Below, piece after piece: positions 24,652 through 33,523 of a DNA stretch of 64,000 nucleotides; positions within the stretch are counted from its first letter, which is position 1, and the number at the start of each line of letters is the position of its first letter. The notes under the pieces are model-generated. The model was not told where the DNA came from. It saw only the letters and a list, made by a program, of their open reading frames with translations, and ran no database searches. The position numbers were made by a program, and so were the translations under genes. The DNA is from Bacteroidota bacterium. Lineage in GTDB: Bacteria > Bacteroidota > Ignavibacteria > UBA10030 > UBA8401. The stretch is from assembly GCA_041658205.1 (NCBI GenBank), contig JBBAAO010000001.1:2046001-2110000 (forward strand), written 5' to 3'.

Positions 24652-24929
24652 GGAAAATAGTAACTACTCAGCAACGAAATAAAACAATATAAAATCATTG
24701 TCATTTCCCGAAGGGATGGCCTAGCCACTGAACGAGTTCCGCAATTTTGTTGCGGAACGCAGTGAAGTCCCGCTTTTCGGATTCCGCTCATAACGGGATT
24801 CAAAAAAGCGGAAAATCTGATTTGTGCGCTCGAAGATTCATGTGTAGTTTTTTCAGATTCTTCGCTACGCTCAGAATAACAAGTAATTTATGATTCACCC
24901 AAATCATAGCTGAGCAGTTACGAAAAATA
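24652..24929. mobile_element. MITE-like element with terminal inverted repeats and target duplication
   Basis: The termini are GTAACTACTCAGC at 24660-24672 and GCTGAGCAGTTAC at 24909-24921, reverse complements at 12 of 13 positions. The flanks GGAAAATA (24652-24659) and GAAAAATA (24922-24929) agree at 7 of 8, as an 8-bp target duplication would. The 262-bp element encodes no protein. Inside, GTTCCGCAA at 24736-24744 pairs with TTGCGGAAC at 24750-24758, and CCGCTTTT pairs with AAAAGCGG further on. It fills the gap between yraN and phoH, which otherwise holds nothing recognisable. Confidence 0.68.
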
Positions 24930-24942
24930 TAAATTTGTAGTA

Positions 24943-25299
24943 TTAAAAACAGTTCTTTAAGATTTTACACTCCGATGTTCCCTTCCCAAAAACGATTGAA
25001 ACAACATCAAACCGACAATTGATCTCTCCAATATTTCTTTTCAGAACATATCCTTCAGCAGTTCGACGAAGCAATTCCTGTTTTTTGGGTGTTACGGATT
25101 CTTCCGGTTCTCCAAATTTTGTTGATCGACGCGATTTCACTTCCACAAAGACAAGCGTTGTCCCATCTTTAGCAACGATATCAATCTCTCCATGATTATA
25201 GTAATAATTTTGTTCGATGATCTCATACCCGTTTTGCCGCAAGTACTCTGCAGCGATATCTTCTCCAAGTTTTCCGGTCTTTCGTAGTTCCTGATCCAT
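24943..25299 (-). CDS. yraN: YraN family (UPF0102) nuclease-fold protein
   Basis: A small protein of about 118 residues with the Holliday-junction-resolvase-like restriction-endonuclease fold; its cellular role is unknown. The family core is visible: GKLGEDIAAEYLRQNGYEII, then YYYNHGEIDIVAKDG with the catalytic-type GEIDIVA, then LVFVEVKSRRSTKFGEP with EVK. CRFDVVSIVF closes the fold. I chose the ATG at 25299, giving MDQELRKTG. A TTG 33 bp upstream would add 11 residues and has a plausible AAAGGAA site about 13 nt before it, so that start is possible. yraN beside rnhB is a frequent arrangement. Confidence 0.9.
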   Translation of the reverse strand: MDQELRKTGKLGEDIAAEYLRQNGYEIIEQNYYYNHGEIDIVAKDGTTLVFVEVKSRRSTKFGEPEESVTPKKQELLRRTAEGYVLKRNIGEINCRFDVVSIVFGKGTSECKILKNCF

Positions 25300-25439
25300 T
25301 TTTGTATCCTGCTGCAAAAACGCTAAACTCAAAGAAGTTTAAAATTCCTTTTATGCTCTTTAGTGTTTTCGTGATTTCGTGGCACTATTAGAATGTGATT
25401 TTACGGTAATCCAAATACAATTCAGAATATCTTTGGATT

Positions 25440-26048
25440 TTATCTTTTTTCCAAACCATCTAACTGATTGACATGGAATGAACGGCGATGAATCGGCGAA
25501 TAACCATGTTTGCGAATTGCTTCGATATGTGCTTTTGTCCCGTATCCTTTGTGTTTTGCAAAATCATACTCGGGATATTGATCGTGTAAATCTTTCATTA
25601 ACGAATCACGTGTTACTTTTGCAATGATTGATGCAGCAGCAATGGAATGAGAAAGCGCATCACCTTTAATGATATTTTCAACAGGAAAACGTTCGTGCCG
25701 GAAAAAATTTCCGTCTACAAGAAGCTGCTGCGGTTTTATTTTGAGCAATTCAATCGCTTTGTTCATGGCAAGGAAGGAGGCCTGCAGAATATTGATCCTG
25801 TCGATCACTTCATGACCAACAATGCCAATCCCTACCGCTAATGCTTTTTCATGTATAAGGTGAAACAACGTTTCCCGTTTTTTCTCTGTCAGTTTTTTGG
25901 AATCGTTAACACCTTCAATCAGTACGTCAGGCGCAAAGATAACTGCCGATGCCACGACAGGACCGGCAAGAGGGCCTCTTCCAGCTTCGTCGACTCCGGC
26001 AATATACTGTATTCCGTTATTCCAATATTTTTGTTCGTATTCTAACAC
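25440..26048 (-). CDS. rnhB: Ribonuclease HII
   Basis: RNase HII cuts the RNA of RNA-DNA hybrids and removes misincorporated ribonucleotides from DNA. The 202 residues contain the diagnostic IAGVDEAGRGPLAGPVVASA near residue 16 with the DEAGRG motif, VNDSKKLTEKKRE near 46, LLVDGNFF near 110 and SIIAKVTRDSLM near 136. All acidic metal ligands (the DE pair, Asp of LLVDG and Asp of VTRDS) are present. The gene starts on an ATG at 26048, about 90 bp downstream of the UbiA gene's stop. Confidence 0.96.
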   Translation of the reverse strand: MLEYEQKYWNNGIQYIAGVDEAGRGPLAGPVVASAVIFAPDVLIEGVNDSKKLTEKKRETLFHLIHEKALAVGIGIVGHEVIDRINILQASFLAMNKAIELLKIKPQQLLVDGNFFRHERFPVENIIKGDALSHSIAAASIIAKVTRDSLMKDLHDQYPEYDFAKHKGYGTKAHIEAIRKHGYSPIHRRSFHVNQLDGLEKR

Positions 26049-26138
26049 AACTTTAATCTATCAAGTATTTTTAGACTGTACATTGTTATCGAACATCTGT
26101 TATCTGATATCGGTCCTCTGAAATCTTACATTTCAAAT

Positions 26139-26963
26139 TCATCCCAAATAAATCGCCGCGAGTCCTACCAGCATGTCCCACTTCAAGATATTCGAAAGTA
26201 TGTTAAGATTCTTTATTGACTGATCTTTCCATAATGAATAAATAACGTACAATAAAACAACATTCACTCCTACATTCACCAGAACAAGATATTTTACACT
26301 ATATATTCCAAACATATAAGGAACAACGGTTGAGGCAATAACCAACAACAAAAATAGCGTCGCGATAATCGCAGCACTCTTCATTCCATACAACACGGGA
26401 AATGTTGTCGCACCGTTTTTTGCGTCTCCTTCAACATCTTCCATATCCTTAATGATCTCCCGTCCAACATTGATGAGGAAAGCAAATACCGCCGGAATAA
26501 CTGCTTGCCGCATATTCCCGACTGCAGCACCGCCAAAGATAAAGGTAAGTCCTGTTAAACCACCCACGATTAAATTTCCTATCAGCGGAGTCCCTTTAAA
26601 TACTTTGCTGTATAACACAATCGTTGGAACAGCGACAAACGCGATGATGAATGCCGGACGTGTGGTATAAGCAGTCATAATCATACCAGCACCGGTCAAA
26701 CCACCATAGAACATCAACGCATCATATTTCGAAACAGCACCGCTCGGAATCGGGCGTTCCGGTTTGTTGATACGGTCAATATCAACATCAAGGATATCGT
26801 TGATCACCATTCCCCCGCTTGCAATACATGCACCGCCAAGAGATGCAAATATCATGAAGAGTATCTGTGCTTGAGTTCCTCCGGCGAGTAAACAAGCCAC
26901 AAAAATTGAAAGAGCTGTGATGATAAAATTGACTGGTCGAATTAAAGTAATATATGGTTTCAT
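26139..26963 (-). CDS. UbiA-superfamily prenyltransferase with archaeal DGGGP-synthase-like motif
   Basis: This integral membrane enzyme, 274 residues with about eight or nine transmembrane helices, transfers a polyprenyl group to an acceptor. The first Asp-rich motif NDILDVDIDRINKPERPIPSG (residues 55-75) and second motif DMEDVEGD near residue 172 bind the Mg-pyrophosphate donor. The RINKPERPIPSG wording matches archaeal digeranylgeranylglyceryl phosphate synthase and the chlorophyll-synthase branch more than UbiA or MenA quinone enzymes. FCB bacteria are known to carry archaeal-like ether-lipid genes. Direct evidence for that product is missing. It is 1 bp from the BamA-like gene. The organism's geranylgeranyl reductase and ferredoxin genes at 36-37 kb fit the same lipid. 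Confidence 0.85.
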   Translation of the reverse strand: MKPYITLIRPVNFIITALSIFVACLLAGGTQAQILFMIFASLGGACIASGGMVINDILDVDIDRINKPERPIPSGAVSKYDALMFYGGLTGAGMIMTAYTTRPAFIIAFVAVPTIVLYSKVFKGTPLIGNLIVGGLTGLTFIFGGAAVGNMRQAVIPAVFAFLINVGREIIKDMEDVEGDAKNGATTFPVLYGMKSAAIIATLFLLLVIASTVVPYMFGIYSVKYLVLVNVGVNVVLLYVIYSLWKDQSIKNLNILSNILKWDMLVGLAAIYLG

Positions 26964-28750
26964 TAAAACTCGTTGATAATACCTACGTGAATTTTCCCGT
27001 TACTGAAACTATCTCCCTGACCGAGCGCATAGCTGATGTTTAAAATACCTAATCCCGTCTCAATACGCGCCCCCAAACCAAATCCATATAATCGCTTTTC
27101 CTGATGTATGATCAGTCTAAGGGGATCCGCAGGACGTGAAAAGTATCCGGCGTCTACAAATCCGAAGAACGATGATGCTCGTCCTGTGAGGAAGCGATAT
27201 TCCACATTAATGTACGCAATTTGATTTGCAAAAAATTGATTTTCGCGATAGCCGCGGAGCGTTGTAGCGCCGCCAAATTGGAACAGGTCGCTCACTTCCA
27301 GTTGAGAGGAAGAAATTTGTTTTCCATGTACGCCGATCATTATCACCTGACGATTGAAGGGGGAGACATACGCCTCAGCATCAAGCGTATATTTTTGGAT
27401 GGAGAAACTTGTCCCACTTGCCAAGAATAAGAATTGCTGCGGACCGGTAATATTTTTCATTCCCTGCTGCACGGTTGTAGAATATTTCACTCCGTTAGTT
27501 GGATTCTGCAAATTATCTCGCGTATCGTAGAGAATTTCTCCGCCGAAGAGCAATGCATTGCTTTCAAAGACGGTAAATTTTGTCACGTTGGAAGAAGGAT
27601 AAACCGATTCCGATGATATATTTCCCGCAACAGATAATTCTTCGGAAATGGCATATTCTCCGCGAGCTTCAATTTTCGTTTTTACGTACGAAGAATCCTG
27701 TTTGCGCTGGAAAAACGTTCCACCGATACTAAACGGGACACCAAACAGCCACGGTTCTCGATATTGCAATTCCAATTCCTGTGTGGTTTCTGTTTCACGC
27801 TGCCATTTGATCAACGCTTTGCGTCCTGTACCAAATAAATTCCGCATCGCTACAAAAACATTTCCGGTAAAGTATCCATCAGTATTCGGGATAGTCGCCG
27901 GAATATATCCGATAATACCGTCGAAGGTATTCGTATTCCCTTCTTTTACAGTAATACGTAATCCCCCATACAACGTGTCACCTGTCGCACCGGAATTGAT
28001 ATAGAGCTGCGGTTCACTGACTGAAGAGAATAACTGCAATCGTTCAAGTCTGCGTTGAATTTTTTCCAGTTTGTCTTGATTGAATACTTCTCCGTTTTCC
28101 ATTCTCGCTTCACGCACAACCACTGCCGATGAGGTGGATGAATTCCCTTCCACTTGAATCTCATTCAATAATACTTTTGAGCCTTCTTCTATGTTCAATT
28201 GAATAATCAATTTTGAAGAATCGGCAGGATCCATGTGAATGCTATCGCTGTGTATTTTTACGAACGGATAACCCCGCCGCGAATAATAATCAAGAATGGA
28301 TCGAATATCCGATTCCAATAATGCTGCGTTCGCGGGTGAGCCGGAAGAAGATTCAAGCACGATCAGGAGTTCTTTTGTTGGAAAGGAATTATTTCCGGAG
28401 ATTTTTATTTCAGAAATAAGTGTACGTTGACGCTCGCTTAGATATATCTTGATGCCGACCTTGGCGGTATCTTCTGACAATTGTGAGACTGTCGAGTCAA
28501 TCGTGAATGTGTAAAATCCCTCTGTTCGATAGATCTCCTTAAGCACAGTTAAGGATTGCGAAAAAGATGAAAATGGTGAGCCGATCTTCGATGGGATCTT
28601 TTCCAGTAAATCCCTTTGAGAAAAATTGGAATTACCGATGATCTCAATTGATGAAATTGTTGTTTGTGCGAACGATACACTCGCAAACAAAAAAAGCCAT
28701 CCACATAACATGAACGGCCTTGGTTTCCATATAAATAGTGGCAATATCAT
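26963..28750 (-). CDS. BamA/TamA-like outer-membrane protein with POTRA domains
   Basis: The 595-residue protein is exported (residues about 10-29, FMLCGWLFLFASVSFAQ). Periplasmic POTRA repeats of 75-85 residues follow, recognisable as ISSIEIIGNSNFSQRDLLEK, ISEIKISGNNSFPTKELLIV and LNEIQVEGNSSTSSAVVVRE. From about residue 260 it becomes an Omp85 beta-barrel ending YALGQGDSFSNGKIHVGIINEF, with the C-terminal Phe needed for barrel insertion. It lacks the five POTRAs of BamA and is shorter than TamA, so its client is unknown. A GWxTD gene ends 24 bp upstream; UbiA follows 1 bp downstream, so all three probably share a transcript. Confidence 0.88.
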   Translation of the reverse strand: MILPLFIWKPRPFMLCGWLFLFASVSFAQTTISSIEIIGNSNFSQRDLLEKIPSKIGSPFSSFSQSLTVLKEIYRTEGFYTFTIDSTVSQLSEDTAKVGIKIYLSERQRTLISEIKISGNNSFPTKELLIVLESSSGSPANAALLESDIRSILDYYSRRGYPFVKIHSDSIHMDPADSSKLIIQLNIEEGSKVLLNEIQVEGNSSTSSAVVVREARMENGEVFNQDKLEKIQRRLERLQLFSSVSEPQLYINSGATGDTLYGGLRITVKEGNTNTFDGIIGYIPATIPNTDGYFTGNVFVAMRNLFGTGRKALIKWQRETETTQELELQYREPWLFGVPFSIGGTFFQRKQDSSYVKTKIEARGEYAISEELSVAGNISSESVYPSSNVTKFTVFESNALLFGGEILYDTRDNLQNPTNGVKYSTTVQQGMKNITGPQQFLFLASGTSFSIQKYTLDAEAYVSPFNRQVIMIGVHGKQISSSQLEVSDLFQFGGATTLRGYRENQFFANQIAYINVEYRFLTGRASSFFGFVDAGYFSRPADPLRLIIHQEKRLYGFGLGARIETGLGILNISYALGQGDSFSNGKIHVGIINEF

Positions 28751-28774
28751 TCAATGTCCCGCCCGGGCGGAACG

Positions 28775-30067
28775 TTATTGTCCGGTTTTTAATCGCTGCA
28801 GCATTTCCCAAATCGGGGTCAACAGCCGATAATCGCCGAAACCCGATTCATCAACAAAGACCACGCTGCGATTATAGTCATAATATGACCAGATTTCGTA
28901 CGGTTTTGAATCGATATCAAACGGATGGCGTTCGACATTGTTTGGAGATCCAAAAAGAATAAAGACCATTCCCATATCGGTCTTCCAGCCCGCTTGGTAG
29001 TGCGAAAAATTTTTGTTCGCATATTCCACGCGACTGTAATACTCTTCCATGTATTCATTTCGTTTCGTGGAACCATTAGGATCACGCCGCTGCCAAAATG
29101 CATCAAACAGATTTCGCTTTGCCTCTTCGGTTTCCGCTTCTTCTATCTCGTCATACTCTTTTTCTTTCGCGATATACCGCATTTGTTTGATGGCAAGATC
29201 GAGATCGGAAATGCTGATTGGCATATTTCCCCATCGTACGACGAATGATCGCTGTTTTAATGCCGGTATTTCATTCGGATCATCAAGCCATGACCGAACT
29301 TCGACATTCAAGAGATATGTCCCCGAAGAATATTTTGCACTGTCAAAGCGCGTGATAATCTGGCTGCGATTTCCGCGAGAGCGATAATTCTGAAATTTAT
29401 TCAGAAGCTCCCTTCCCTTATTATCAATAATCGTGTAATGGAGTTCCAATGAATCAGAAATACGTGAAGAATACAGTTCAAAAAAGATTGAGAAAGAATT
29501 ATTATTCTCACCGATATTCCCGGAGACATTCGGAGCGAGGGAACGCCGCTCTCCTTCGGTATTAATCCGGTTCACCAGCATAATATCGCTGATGGAAATC
29601 GCCTTCGTGGAATAATTTCCAACGATGATCTTTTTGATGACATGGAAAACTTTTTTGGATTCGGTGTCGCGGACTTGTGATCGAAGTGTGTAGATCCCCG
29701 GCGTGATATTGACTGATCGCTGTGTTAAACTAAACGCCTTTTTGGATTCTGTATAGTCGAATAACGGAACACTGACATCTTCCGTCCAGACCTTTTCCGA
29801 CATGGAAACATTATCATCCGTGAGAAAATTCAACATCACTTCATATCGAGCAGTATATCGATCGTTCTTTTTGATAAATTGAATTGCATCATATGGCACC
29901 TGGATGTATACATCCACACGCGAGGAAATAGAATCGCTAGCTGCAAAACTTAGCGCATCAACAAAAAACTCCGGTAAATCGAACCCAGTTACCGGCTTGC
30001 GCGCTTCAACTTGCGCCATTATTATTGATGAGCAAAAAATGAGAAGAAATAATGTTTTCATGATCAC
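28775..30067 (-). CDS. GWxTD-domain exported protein
   Basis: A 430-residue secreted or periplasmic protein with an N-terminal signal (TLFLLIFCSSIIMAQVEA). The N-terminal two thirds are beta-strand rich (RVDVYIQVPYDAIQFI, YTARYEVML, then a repeat-like PGIYTLRSQVRD). The C-terminal GWxTD domain runs from about 290: YYSRVEYANKNFSHYQ, GWKTDMGMVFILFGSPNNVE and YEIWSYYD. GWxTD domains are mostly found in Ignavibacteria, Chlorobi and allied FCB phyla and in Gemmatimonadota; no biochemical function is known. It follows rimO with a 4-bp overlap and precedes the BamA-like gene, so a role at the outer membrane is likely by context. Confidence 0.85.
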   Translation of the reverse strand: MIMKTLFLLIFCSSIIMAQVEARKPVTGFDLPEFFVDALSFAASDSISSRVDVYIQVPYDAIQFIKKNDRYTARYEVMLNFLTDDNVSMSEKVWTEDVSVPLFDYTESKKAFSLTQRSVNITPGIYTLRSQVRDTESKKVFHVIKKIIVGNYSTKAISISDIMLVNRINTEGERRSLAPNVSGNIGENNNSFSIFFELYSSRISDSLELHYTIIDNKGRELLNKFQNYRSRGNRSQIITRFDSAKYSSGTYLLNVEVRSWLDDPNEIPALKQRSFVVRWGNMPISISDLDLAIKQMRYIAKEKEYDEIEEAETEEAKRNLFDAFWQRRDPNGSTKRNEYMEEYYSRVEYANKNFSHYQAGWKTDMGMVFILFGSPNNVERHPFDIDSKPYEIWSYYDYNRSVVFVDESGFGDYRLLTPIWEMLQRLKTGQ

Positions 30068-31365
30068 GTTGTGCGTGTTATCTCGCCATACAAGTCATAT
30101 TCCGTTGCATCGGTAACATTGATCGTAACAAAATCACCCGGTTGCACACCGTTCACATTGGAGATGAACACTTCATTGTCAATCTCCGGAGCATCCCATT
30201 CAGTTCGTCCCACAAGATTCCCTTCTTCAATCCGTTCGATCACTGCCCGAGCCTGTTTCCCGATTCTTGATTCATTCTTTTCAAGAGAGATCGCGCGCTG
30301 AATTTCCATAACATATTCTTTACGACGTTCCTTCTCCTCTTCCGGAATCGGATCGCCGAGTCCATACGCTGTCGTATCATCTTCCTGAGAATAGGTGAAT
30401 ACACCAAGTCTGTCGAATTTCACCTCTTTGATAAATTGCACCAGTTCTTCTACATCCGCTTCGGTCTCATTCGGGTACCCAACAATCAAAGTCGTACGTA
30501 ACGCAATATCAGGCACAGCTGTTCTTATGGTCGAGATCAAATTTTCTGTGGTCCGTCGCGTAATACCGCGCCGCATCGATTTTAAAACATTATCCGCTGC
30601 ATGTTGAATGGGCATATCAATGTAGCGACAGATTTTTGGATTGTCACTAAACGATTGTAATATATCCAAAGGAAATTTTGACGGGAACGCATACATCAAG
30701 CGTATCCACTCAAGACCTTGCACGAATGAAAGTGATGTAAGTAGCGATGCGAGCTTTCGTTCACCATAAATATCAAGACCGTAATATGTTGTGTCTTGAC
30801 CGATCACGATGAGTTCTTTCACACCCTTCTCAACTAAGCGCATCGTCTCATCCATCACCTGTTCCACCGGTTTTGTTTTATGTTTTCCCCGCATAATCGG
30901 GATCGCACAGAATGAACAAGGATTGTCACATCCTTCCGATATTTTCAAATAGGAAAAATACTTTGGTGTGGATACCGCACGCTCACCGAGCAATTCATAT
31001 TTATATTTTCCACCCAATGCTTCAAGAATATTCGGAAGTTCATTTGTCCCAAAAAAATTATCAATCTCCGGAATCTCTTTCTGCAGATCGTTCTTATAGC
31101 GCTCCACAAGACAGCCCATTACATACACTTTGCTTAATTGTCCTGAGGTTTTGCGTTCCACAGCAGCAAGAATTGTATCAACTGATTGGCGTTTCGCTGC
31201 ATCGATAAATCCGCATGTATTGATAATGGCAATATCTGCCTCTTCAATCTTCTCCGTCAACGAAAATTCATTGTGAAGAAGTTGACTATACAGCGCTTCG
31301 GAATCGACGGTGTTCTTTGCACAGCCAAGCGTAATGATATTTATTTTTTGTTGTTTGGTATTCAT
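30064..31365 (-). CDS. rimO: Ribosomal protein S12 methylthiotransferase RimO
   Basis: RimO is a radical-SAM enzyme that adds a methylthio group to an Asp of ribosomal protein S12. The 433 residues have the three-domain layout. The MTTase domain carries cluster cysteines (ITLGCAKNTVDSE near residue 12, INTCGFIDAAK near 50, GCLVERY near 85). The radical-SAM motif ISEGCDNPCSFCAIP (C-x3-C-x2-C) is near residue 139. A C-terminal TRAM domain (AVIERIEEGNLVGRTEWDAPEIDNEV) closes it. The CAKNTVDSE wording and RGKHKTKP favour RimO over MiaB. It ends in a 4-bp overlap with the GWxTD gene. Confidence 0.95.
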   Translation of the reverse strand: MNTKQQKINIITLGCAKNTVDSEALYSQLLHNEFSLTEKIEEADIAIINTCGFIDAAKRQSVDTILAAVERKTSGQLSKVYVMGCLVERYKNDLQKEIPEIDNFFGTNELPNILEALGGKYKYELLGERAVSTPKYFSYLKISEGCDNPCSFCAIPIMRGKHKTKPVEQVMDETMRLVEKGVKELIVIGQDTTYYGLDIYGERKLASLLTSLSFVQGLEWIRLMYAFPSKFPLDILQSFSDNPKICRYIDMPIQHAADNVLKSMRRGITRRTTENLISTIRTAVPDIALRTTLIVGYPNETEADVEELVQFIKEVKFDRLGVFTYSQEDDTTAYGLGDPIPEEEKERRKEYVMEIQRAISLEKNESRIGKQARAVIERIEEGNLVGRTEWDAPEIDNEVFISNVNGVQPGDFVTINVTDATEYDLYGEITRTT

Positions 31366-32327
31366 TATGAAAGAATGACAAAATCTATATACAGATACAA
31401 CATTGGGGAGACAAATATTAAACTGTCAAAACGATCGAAGACGCCGCCGTGACCGGGAATCAATCCCGAAGAATCTTTTACTCCGGCATCACGCTTTAAT
31501 AGTGATTCTATCAAATCACCGATCTGTCCAAACACTCCGATGATCACTCCAATGATGATTGCCTGGTGTAATTTCAAATATGGAAGAAAATAATATTGAA
31601 ATATCATCATCGTAATCACAGCTCCAAAAAATCCCCACACTGCCCCTTCCCAGCTTTTATTTGGACTGACACGAGGGAATAATTTGTGTTTGCCCATAGA
31701 TAATCCGCCAAAATATGCCATGGTATCACACATCCAAATAGAGACGAGAATGGAAATAATCGTCAATCCACCCCAAGCGTATGTCGTTGCATGAATCGTT
31801 TCATCCGTTAAGGATGAGGAATTGGGGAAAAATTGAATGGCAAGATGATATGGAAATTCGGCTCCATAGAGCTCGCGAATACCGGTTAATGATGCTAGAA
31901 ATAGACCGACATACATTACACCAAAGATCGTAAATCCTGCATTCAAAAATACCGATCCTTTGTTCCGAAAGAGCTCAACAAGCATAACCAGCGTTAGAAA
32001 TAGGAACAGAGAAGTTAAAAACAATTGCAATTTCATCAATAACGAAATTCCTCCACTGTTAATAAAAAAAGGAAGAATGAAGTTTTGAATCTGTTCATGA
32101 AAGAATGAAAGATGCAGCGCCGAAAGTCCGATAATCGCAACCGCCGTTTGGGGATTCGATCCTTTTCCTTTTGCCATCGTAAAAAATTCGATTAATGCCG
32201 CGATACCGATCATAAGGACAAAAAGAACAAACAACAATCCTCCCTGGTAACTTGCAAAAAGAATAAATGGAATAGCAACGAGGGCCACAGCTACTCTGGA
32301 TCCGAGATTAGTAAATTTATTTGCCAT
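31365..32327 (-). CDS. cdsA: Phosphatidate cytidylyltransferase
   Basis: CdsA makes CDP-diacylglycerol from phosphatidate and CTP in the inner membrane, the branch point to phospholipids. The 320-residue protein has about eight transmembrane helices. The signature spans PNKSWEGAVWGFF near residue 217 and the C-terminal S/KRDAGVKDSSGLIPGHGGVFDRFDS near residue 280. These match the KD-PGHGG-DRxDS family pattern. It overlaps the DUF2007-like gene's stop by 11 bp and rimO follows with a 1-bp overlap. If ether lipids are made, this enzyme could supply their CDP-activated form, as in archaea CarS does; that is only inference. Confidence 0.94.
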   Translation of the reverse strand: MANKFTNLGSRVAVALVAIPFILFASYQGGLLFVLFVLMIGIAALIEFFTMAKGKGSNPQTAVAIIGLSALHLSFFHEQIQNFILPFFINSGGISLLMKLQLFLTSLFLFLTLVMLVELFRNKGSVFLNAGFTIFGVMYVGLFLASLTGIRELYGAEFPYHLAIQFFPNSSSLTDETIHATTYAWGGLTIISILVSIWMCDTMAYFGGLSMGKHKLFPRVSPNKSWEGAVWGFFGAVITMMIFQYYFLPYLKLHQAIIIGVIIGVFGQIGDLIESLLKRDAGVKDSSGLIPGHGGVFDRFDSLIFVSPMLYLYIDFVILS

Positions 32328-32598
32328 GAGACGTTGTAAAATCGGTGAGGTCCAATGAAGTGAGAATAGAAAGTGCGTTCTCCTTTTGTTCTGTTTTTAC
32401 GTACAGTGATGATAGTTCATCCATGCCTTCGATTGGATCAGAATAAAACCATACGGCATCAACACCGTTCATCTGTAAATTTTTTCCGACAAGATCCATC
32501 GCAAAAATTGTCGGAGTGGACAACATATGAGTATAGCCGTCCAAATTTTTGGAATGTAATGCGCCATTCATTGTTTTGCTGTCAGATTGTTTGCTCAT
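32317..32598 (-). CDS. Small DUF2007-like protein
   Basis: A 93-residue soluble protein. The middle, FAMDLVGKNLQMNGVDAVWFY followed by ELSSLYVKTEQKENALSILTSL, has the strand-helix pattern of DUF2007 proteins, often called putative signal-transducing or PII-like, but with no proven role. The start is the ATG at 32598, overlapping the CPBP protease stop by 17 bp; an ATG at 32571 is an alternative with no overlap. Its stop overlaps cdsA by 11 bp, so the three genes are likely cotranslated. Function cannot be assigned further. Confidence 0.72.
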   Translation of the reverse strand: MSKQSDSKTMNGALHSKNLDGYTHMLSTPTIFAMDLVGKNLQMNGVDAVWFYSDPIEGMDELSSLYVKTEQKENALSILTSLDLTDFTTSHGK

Positions 32599-33523
32599 CT
32601 ATTTGTAATCTATGCTGCACGTTGTTGGTAACTTTAATGTACTGAACAATCACCAGGAAAAAAATAATACTGAAGAACATCCCAGTTCCAAGAACCATGG
32701 CAGTGGAAGGTTCTGACTGTTCTCCCATGAACATGGTCGGTGTCGTTGAATCGCCATTGCCATAGACATACATTCCGATTGTTGCTGCAGAATTGTTGAT
32801 CAGATGAACGATGATTGGTAGTATCAATGTCTGTGAACGATATTGCAGAAAACTGAAATAGACTCCTAATGCAATGAGCGGAAGAAGCCAAAAAGGATTC
32901 ATATGATACATCGCAAAAATCGTTCCGGTAATGATGTATCCTTTTGTGTTTCCATAGCCAATCGAAAAATTTTTTTGAATCAACCCGCGAAACATCAACT
33001 CTTCACACAGTGCTGGGGTCACCGCTGCAACAAGAACAACGAACAGCAGTTCCGGCAGCGATTGCGCGTTGATTAATATTTTAAATGCTTCTTCAATTGC
33101 CCGTTTCATCGCTTCAATCATCGGCAGCAATTGCTCCGGGATCGGAATTTTGTTTTGAAAGAAGAGATACATTTCACCGATCTGCATTAAGGCGATCATT
33201 CCAAGCACGGCAAGAAATCCTTCACTGAATGACGGTATTCTCCATCGGAATACTTCTGATAATTTTCCGTGTTGACGTTTTGCAAGGAGAATTGTCGGGA
33301 TCAGCAGAAACAACACCTGGGAGATCATTGTTGCAAGACGCGCGGCTAACACATTGTCCATTGTCACCTGACCGCCAAGAACCAATAATGTTATTCCTCC
33401 GCCAACCAATTGATAGAGGAAAAACAAACCGATCAACGAAACAATCGCAAATCCAACAGGTTTGTATTTCGTCTGTTGCGACTGATAAATCTCGGATTCA
33501 TTTTGGACCGTGATGTTGTTCAT
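32582..33523 (-). CDS. CPBP-family intramembrane metalloprotease
   Basis: A 313-residue integral membrane protein of the CAAX-protease and bacteriocin-processing (CPBP/Abi) family, with about seven to eight transmembrane segments. The catalytic glutamates are in CEELMFRGLIQKNF near residue 190, the second motif is FAMYHMNPFWLLP near 220, and HLINNSAATIG near 260 supplies the third ligand set. In bacteria such proteins process exported peptides or give bacteriocin immunity; no peptide gene is nearby. Its stop overlaps a DUF2007-like gene and its start overlaps a DUF3108 gene by 4 bp. Confidence 0.88.
   Translation of the reverse strand: MNNITVQNESEIYQSQQTKYKPVGFAIVSLIGLFFLYQLVGGGITLLVLGGQVTMDNVLAARLATMISQVLFLLIPTILLAKRQHGKLSEVFRWRIPSFSEGFLAVLGMIALMQIGEMYLFFQNKIPIPEQLLPMIEAMKRAIEEAFKILINAQSLPELLFVVLVAAVTPALCEELMFRGLIQKNFSIGYGNTKGYIITGTIFAMYHMNPFWLLPLIALGVYFSFLQYRSQTLILPIIVHLINNSAATIGMYVYGNGDSTTPTMFMGEQSEPSTAMVLGTGMFFSIIFFLVIVQYIKVTNNVQHRLQIDEQTI

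Noticed and set aside
32582..33523. CPBP protease with a bacteriocin or peptide-pheromone cluster
   Set aside because: No small double-glycine or leader peptide gene and no peptide transporter was seen around it.
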